A DNA stretch of 64,000 nt from Diploptera punctata (Eukaryota; Arthropoda; Insecta; Blattodea; Blaberidae): positions 170,001 through 234,000 of the forward strand of contig JASPKZ010007553.1 of NCBI GenBank assembly GCA_030220185.1, written 5' to 3'. Below are positions 62,574 to 64,000 of the stretch, piece by piece. Under the pieces are notes generated by a model. That model made no database searches and had not been told where the DNA came from. It saw only the letters and a list, made by a program, of their open reading frames with translations. Each line of letters starts with the position of its first letter. Position 1 is the stretch's first letter. The translations under genes and the position numbers were made by a program.

Positions 62574-62644
62574 TTCTTCATTTACAACCTAACGGGCGTA
62601 AGGTGTTTCGCCTGTGCGCCCGTTAGGTTATAAATGAAGAACCC
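62574..62644. repeat. Strong hairpin (27-bp arms)
   Basis: GGTTCTTCATTTACAACCTA ACGGGCG pairs with CGCCCGTTAGGTTATAAATG AAGAACC with one mismatch; the loop is about 17 nt (TAAGGTGTTTCGCCTGTG). Isolated; no family named. Confidence 0.7.
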
Positions 62645-62800
62645 TGTCTAATGATATTACCCTTTGCTTACATATTTATATATTCACAAACGAGTGTTGT
62701 TCTTATTTTTCTTGTTTTGTCCAGAAATTTACCCGCGTTTATTCAATTTTCTTGACTCACCATTAATTCGTAGCATGTCAGTCTCTCGATTTATTTGAAT

Positions 62801-63145
62801 TTAGAAATATTTTCCGATAACAACTATTAATTCTAAATAGTTACATTTTCCTACTATATGTATTTCGTCTTCATTACTGCCGCATATTGGGCATTTTCGC
62901 ATATAGTGGTCATCGGTAATTTTTAGAAATTTCCTAGCCCCCAACCTAAACCAAGCAAGCCCTGAAATATGCAATGATAGAAGGTAAAAATTTTGGAAAT
63001 CAATGAATACAGTTTTTACTTTTGTTTGTTTTCCGATGTCGTTCATAGACACGTGATGTATTGCGGGCCTCGGTTTGAATGACAACAGAGAGGATGTGAA
63101 GTGCAGATAACGTATGTTCAGTATCTGAGAAGGAATGTAAAACAT
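62801..63145 (-). pseudogene. Probable LINE ORF2 C-terminus with zinc-like motif
   Basis: Open for 114 codons on the minus strand: SGLAWFRLGARKFLKITDD then HYMRKCPICGSNEDEIHIVG KCNYLEL. The CxxC..(H)....C pattern after an ARxRLG block is typical for the end of R1/Jockey/CR1-type ORF2. No RT domain upstream. Could alternatively be a small unknown gene. Confidence 0.5.
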
Positions 63146-63355
63146 TCATAATGTTATGATGGAAATGCCCAGCTAGTTCTCACATGAAAACTCCTCCAGA
63201 GTACAGCAGTTCACGGTTCGTTTGCACTTTCGTGATCCTTCAGTTTGTTGCGATCTTATCTTCTGTTAGTTCATTACCGCACTCTCTCAACGCAACGCCT
63301 CCCACATAGGCCTAAATCATATTGCCAACATCTTAGTATATTATATCGATTATTT
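63146..63355. other. No gene or repeat recognised
   Basis: Nothing supported. Confidence 0.4.
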
Positions 63356-63795
63356 AACTCTTGTCCTAAATGGTAGTCAGTGACCAATCACGTTTCAATA
63401 AATTTTCTTTTACGAGCAATGGCAGCCGTGTTTCACCTCGCTCTTAATCGATTTCTCTTTATCAGCTCCTGATTTTTTGATGAAGAAAGCTCCTCCTTTT
63501 TAATATTCTGAACAGGTCAGAGCATTATTTTTCTCCAAGAAATACAGTGTGAATATAGCAAATAATGAACAGATTCCTTCATTTTACTGAGTAGTTTACT
63601 AAAAAAAATAAATGAATAGCCTATAATGTTGATTATAATATACAGTTTGATGTGTTTTATTATTTCTCCACTAGAGTGATTCTTACAATATTACGATCCT
63701 ATTTGGCAATAAATGATATGATCAAGTTGCAGTGAACGTATATAACCTCGCATTTCTGATTTGTTTTCAAACATCGCCGTTTACATTAAATATAT
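63356..63795. mobile_element. Foldback element, single arm
   Basis: TGACCAATCACGTTTCAATA, CCTCGCTCTTAATCGATTTC, AGCTCCTCCTTTTTAATATT and AAACATCGCCGTTTACATTA follow the left arm of 20120-21985 in order. It stops before the central hairpin. Confidence 0.6.
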
Positions 63796-64000
63796 TGTAT
63801 TGTAAGCCTATGTTTTCCCTTTACAGGGATTTAGGCGCTCTCCCCCTACAGGGAAGAATTTGAACCATACTAATTTAGTTACATTTGTTTTCGTATAGAT
63901 GCCATTTTGAGTGGTCCGTGGTCAGCGTTCCGCCTCATACTGACATCTAGGAAACCAAGGTAGTACTAGGACGGGAAAATTCGGTAAATTTTGCTTAGAG
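63796..64000. other. Unassigned window end
   Basis: 63920-63975 (TGGTCAGCGTTCCG, AGGAAACCAAGGTAGTACTA) has a weak A-box-like start but no clear B box. Confidence 0.3.

Noticed and set aside
63356..63795. Regulatory CCAAT-box cluster
   Set aside because: The CCAATCAC motifs are part of a repeated foldback arm and not near a gene.

Overview
This window is repeat-dense, AT-rich animal nuclear DNA. I see no bacterial gene order, no rRNA, no CRISPR array and no intact host gene. The mix of many 5'-truncated non-LTR retrotransposon (LINE) fragments, tRNA-derived SINEs, mariner/Tc1, pogo/Tigger, Chapaev-like and Helitron-like DNA transposons, and Penelope-like elements fits a large insect genome. 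The particular SINE and LINE-tail types remind me of a cockroach or other blattodean, which is an inference from memory. At most two short open segments look like possible host exons: 3597-3723, after a textbook splice acceptor, and 50575-51000, a 141-codon ORF I do not recognise.

Layout. 1-3.2 kb: an internally deleted LINE, a mariner split by a CR1/Jockey-like LINE that is itself split by another LINE tail, then a LINE-A tail. 4-8 kb: two Penelope-type foldback units, several SINEs and a Chapaev-like element. 8.7-10.4 kb: a Tigger element carrying a Chapaev-like insertion. 11-17 kb: LINE-A and LINE-B fragments, a foldback element, and a SINE inserted into a LINE. 18-20 kb: a Chapaev-like element and a Penelope-like GIY-YIG endonuclease fragment. 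20-22 kb: a nearly 2-kb foldback element carrying a LINE-B insertion. 22.8-27 kb: two LINE-C copies around a cluster of three tRNA-like units. 27-33 kb: SINEs, nested LINE-D/Chapaev, LINE-A and Penelope units. 34-37 kb: a Tc1/mariner element and a Helitron-like element, each with an insertion. 37-46 kb: stacked LINE-A, CR1-like and SINE copies and a MITE. 47-52 kb: Chapaev-like, LINE and MITE insertions plus the unknown ORF. 52.7-58 kb: the longest element, a Jockey-clade LINE on the minus strand (zinc-knuckle ORF1, endonuclease, reverse transcriptase, all decayed), abutting a second Jockey 3' end. 58-64 kb: more LINE tails, a second Helitron-like element, a strong hairpin and a foldback arm.

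Working names. LINE-A: C-terminus with a KRPVGRPRMRW-type motif, ending ..TTCGATAGTGCCAGTGAG plus (TAAG/TTAG)n. LINE-B: LLYGSEVWTLK type, (ATG)n tail. LINE-C: (GATA)n tail. LINE-D: GRRNVGRPKRRW type, GAA/GAT-rich tail. SINE-1: head with GGGTTCGATCCCCGG B box, several 3' modules. SINE-2: (CTTTA)n tail. SINE-3: A-rich tail. Many insertions are proved by target-site duplications (TSDs) that I read directly, so relative ages can be ordered. The most unusual content is the set of Penelope-type units whose arms carry a hammerhead-ribozyme-like core, and SINEs that swap 3' modules, two of which match LINE 3' ends present in this same window.
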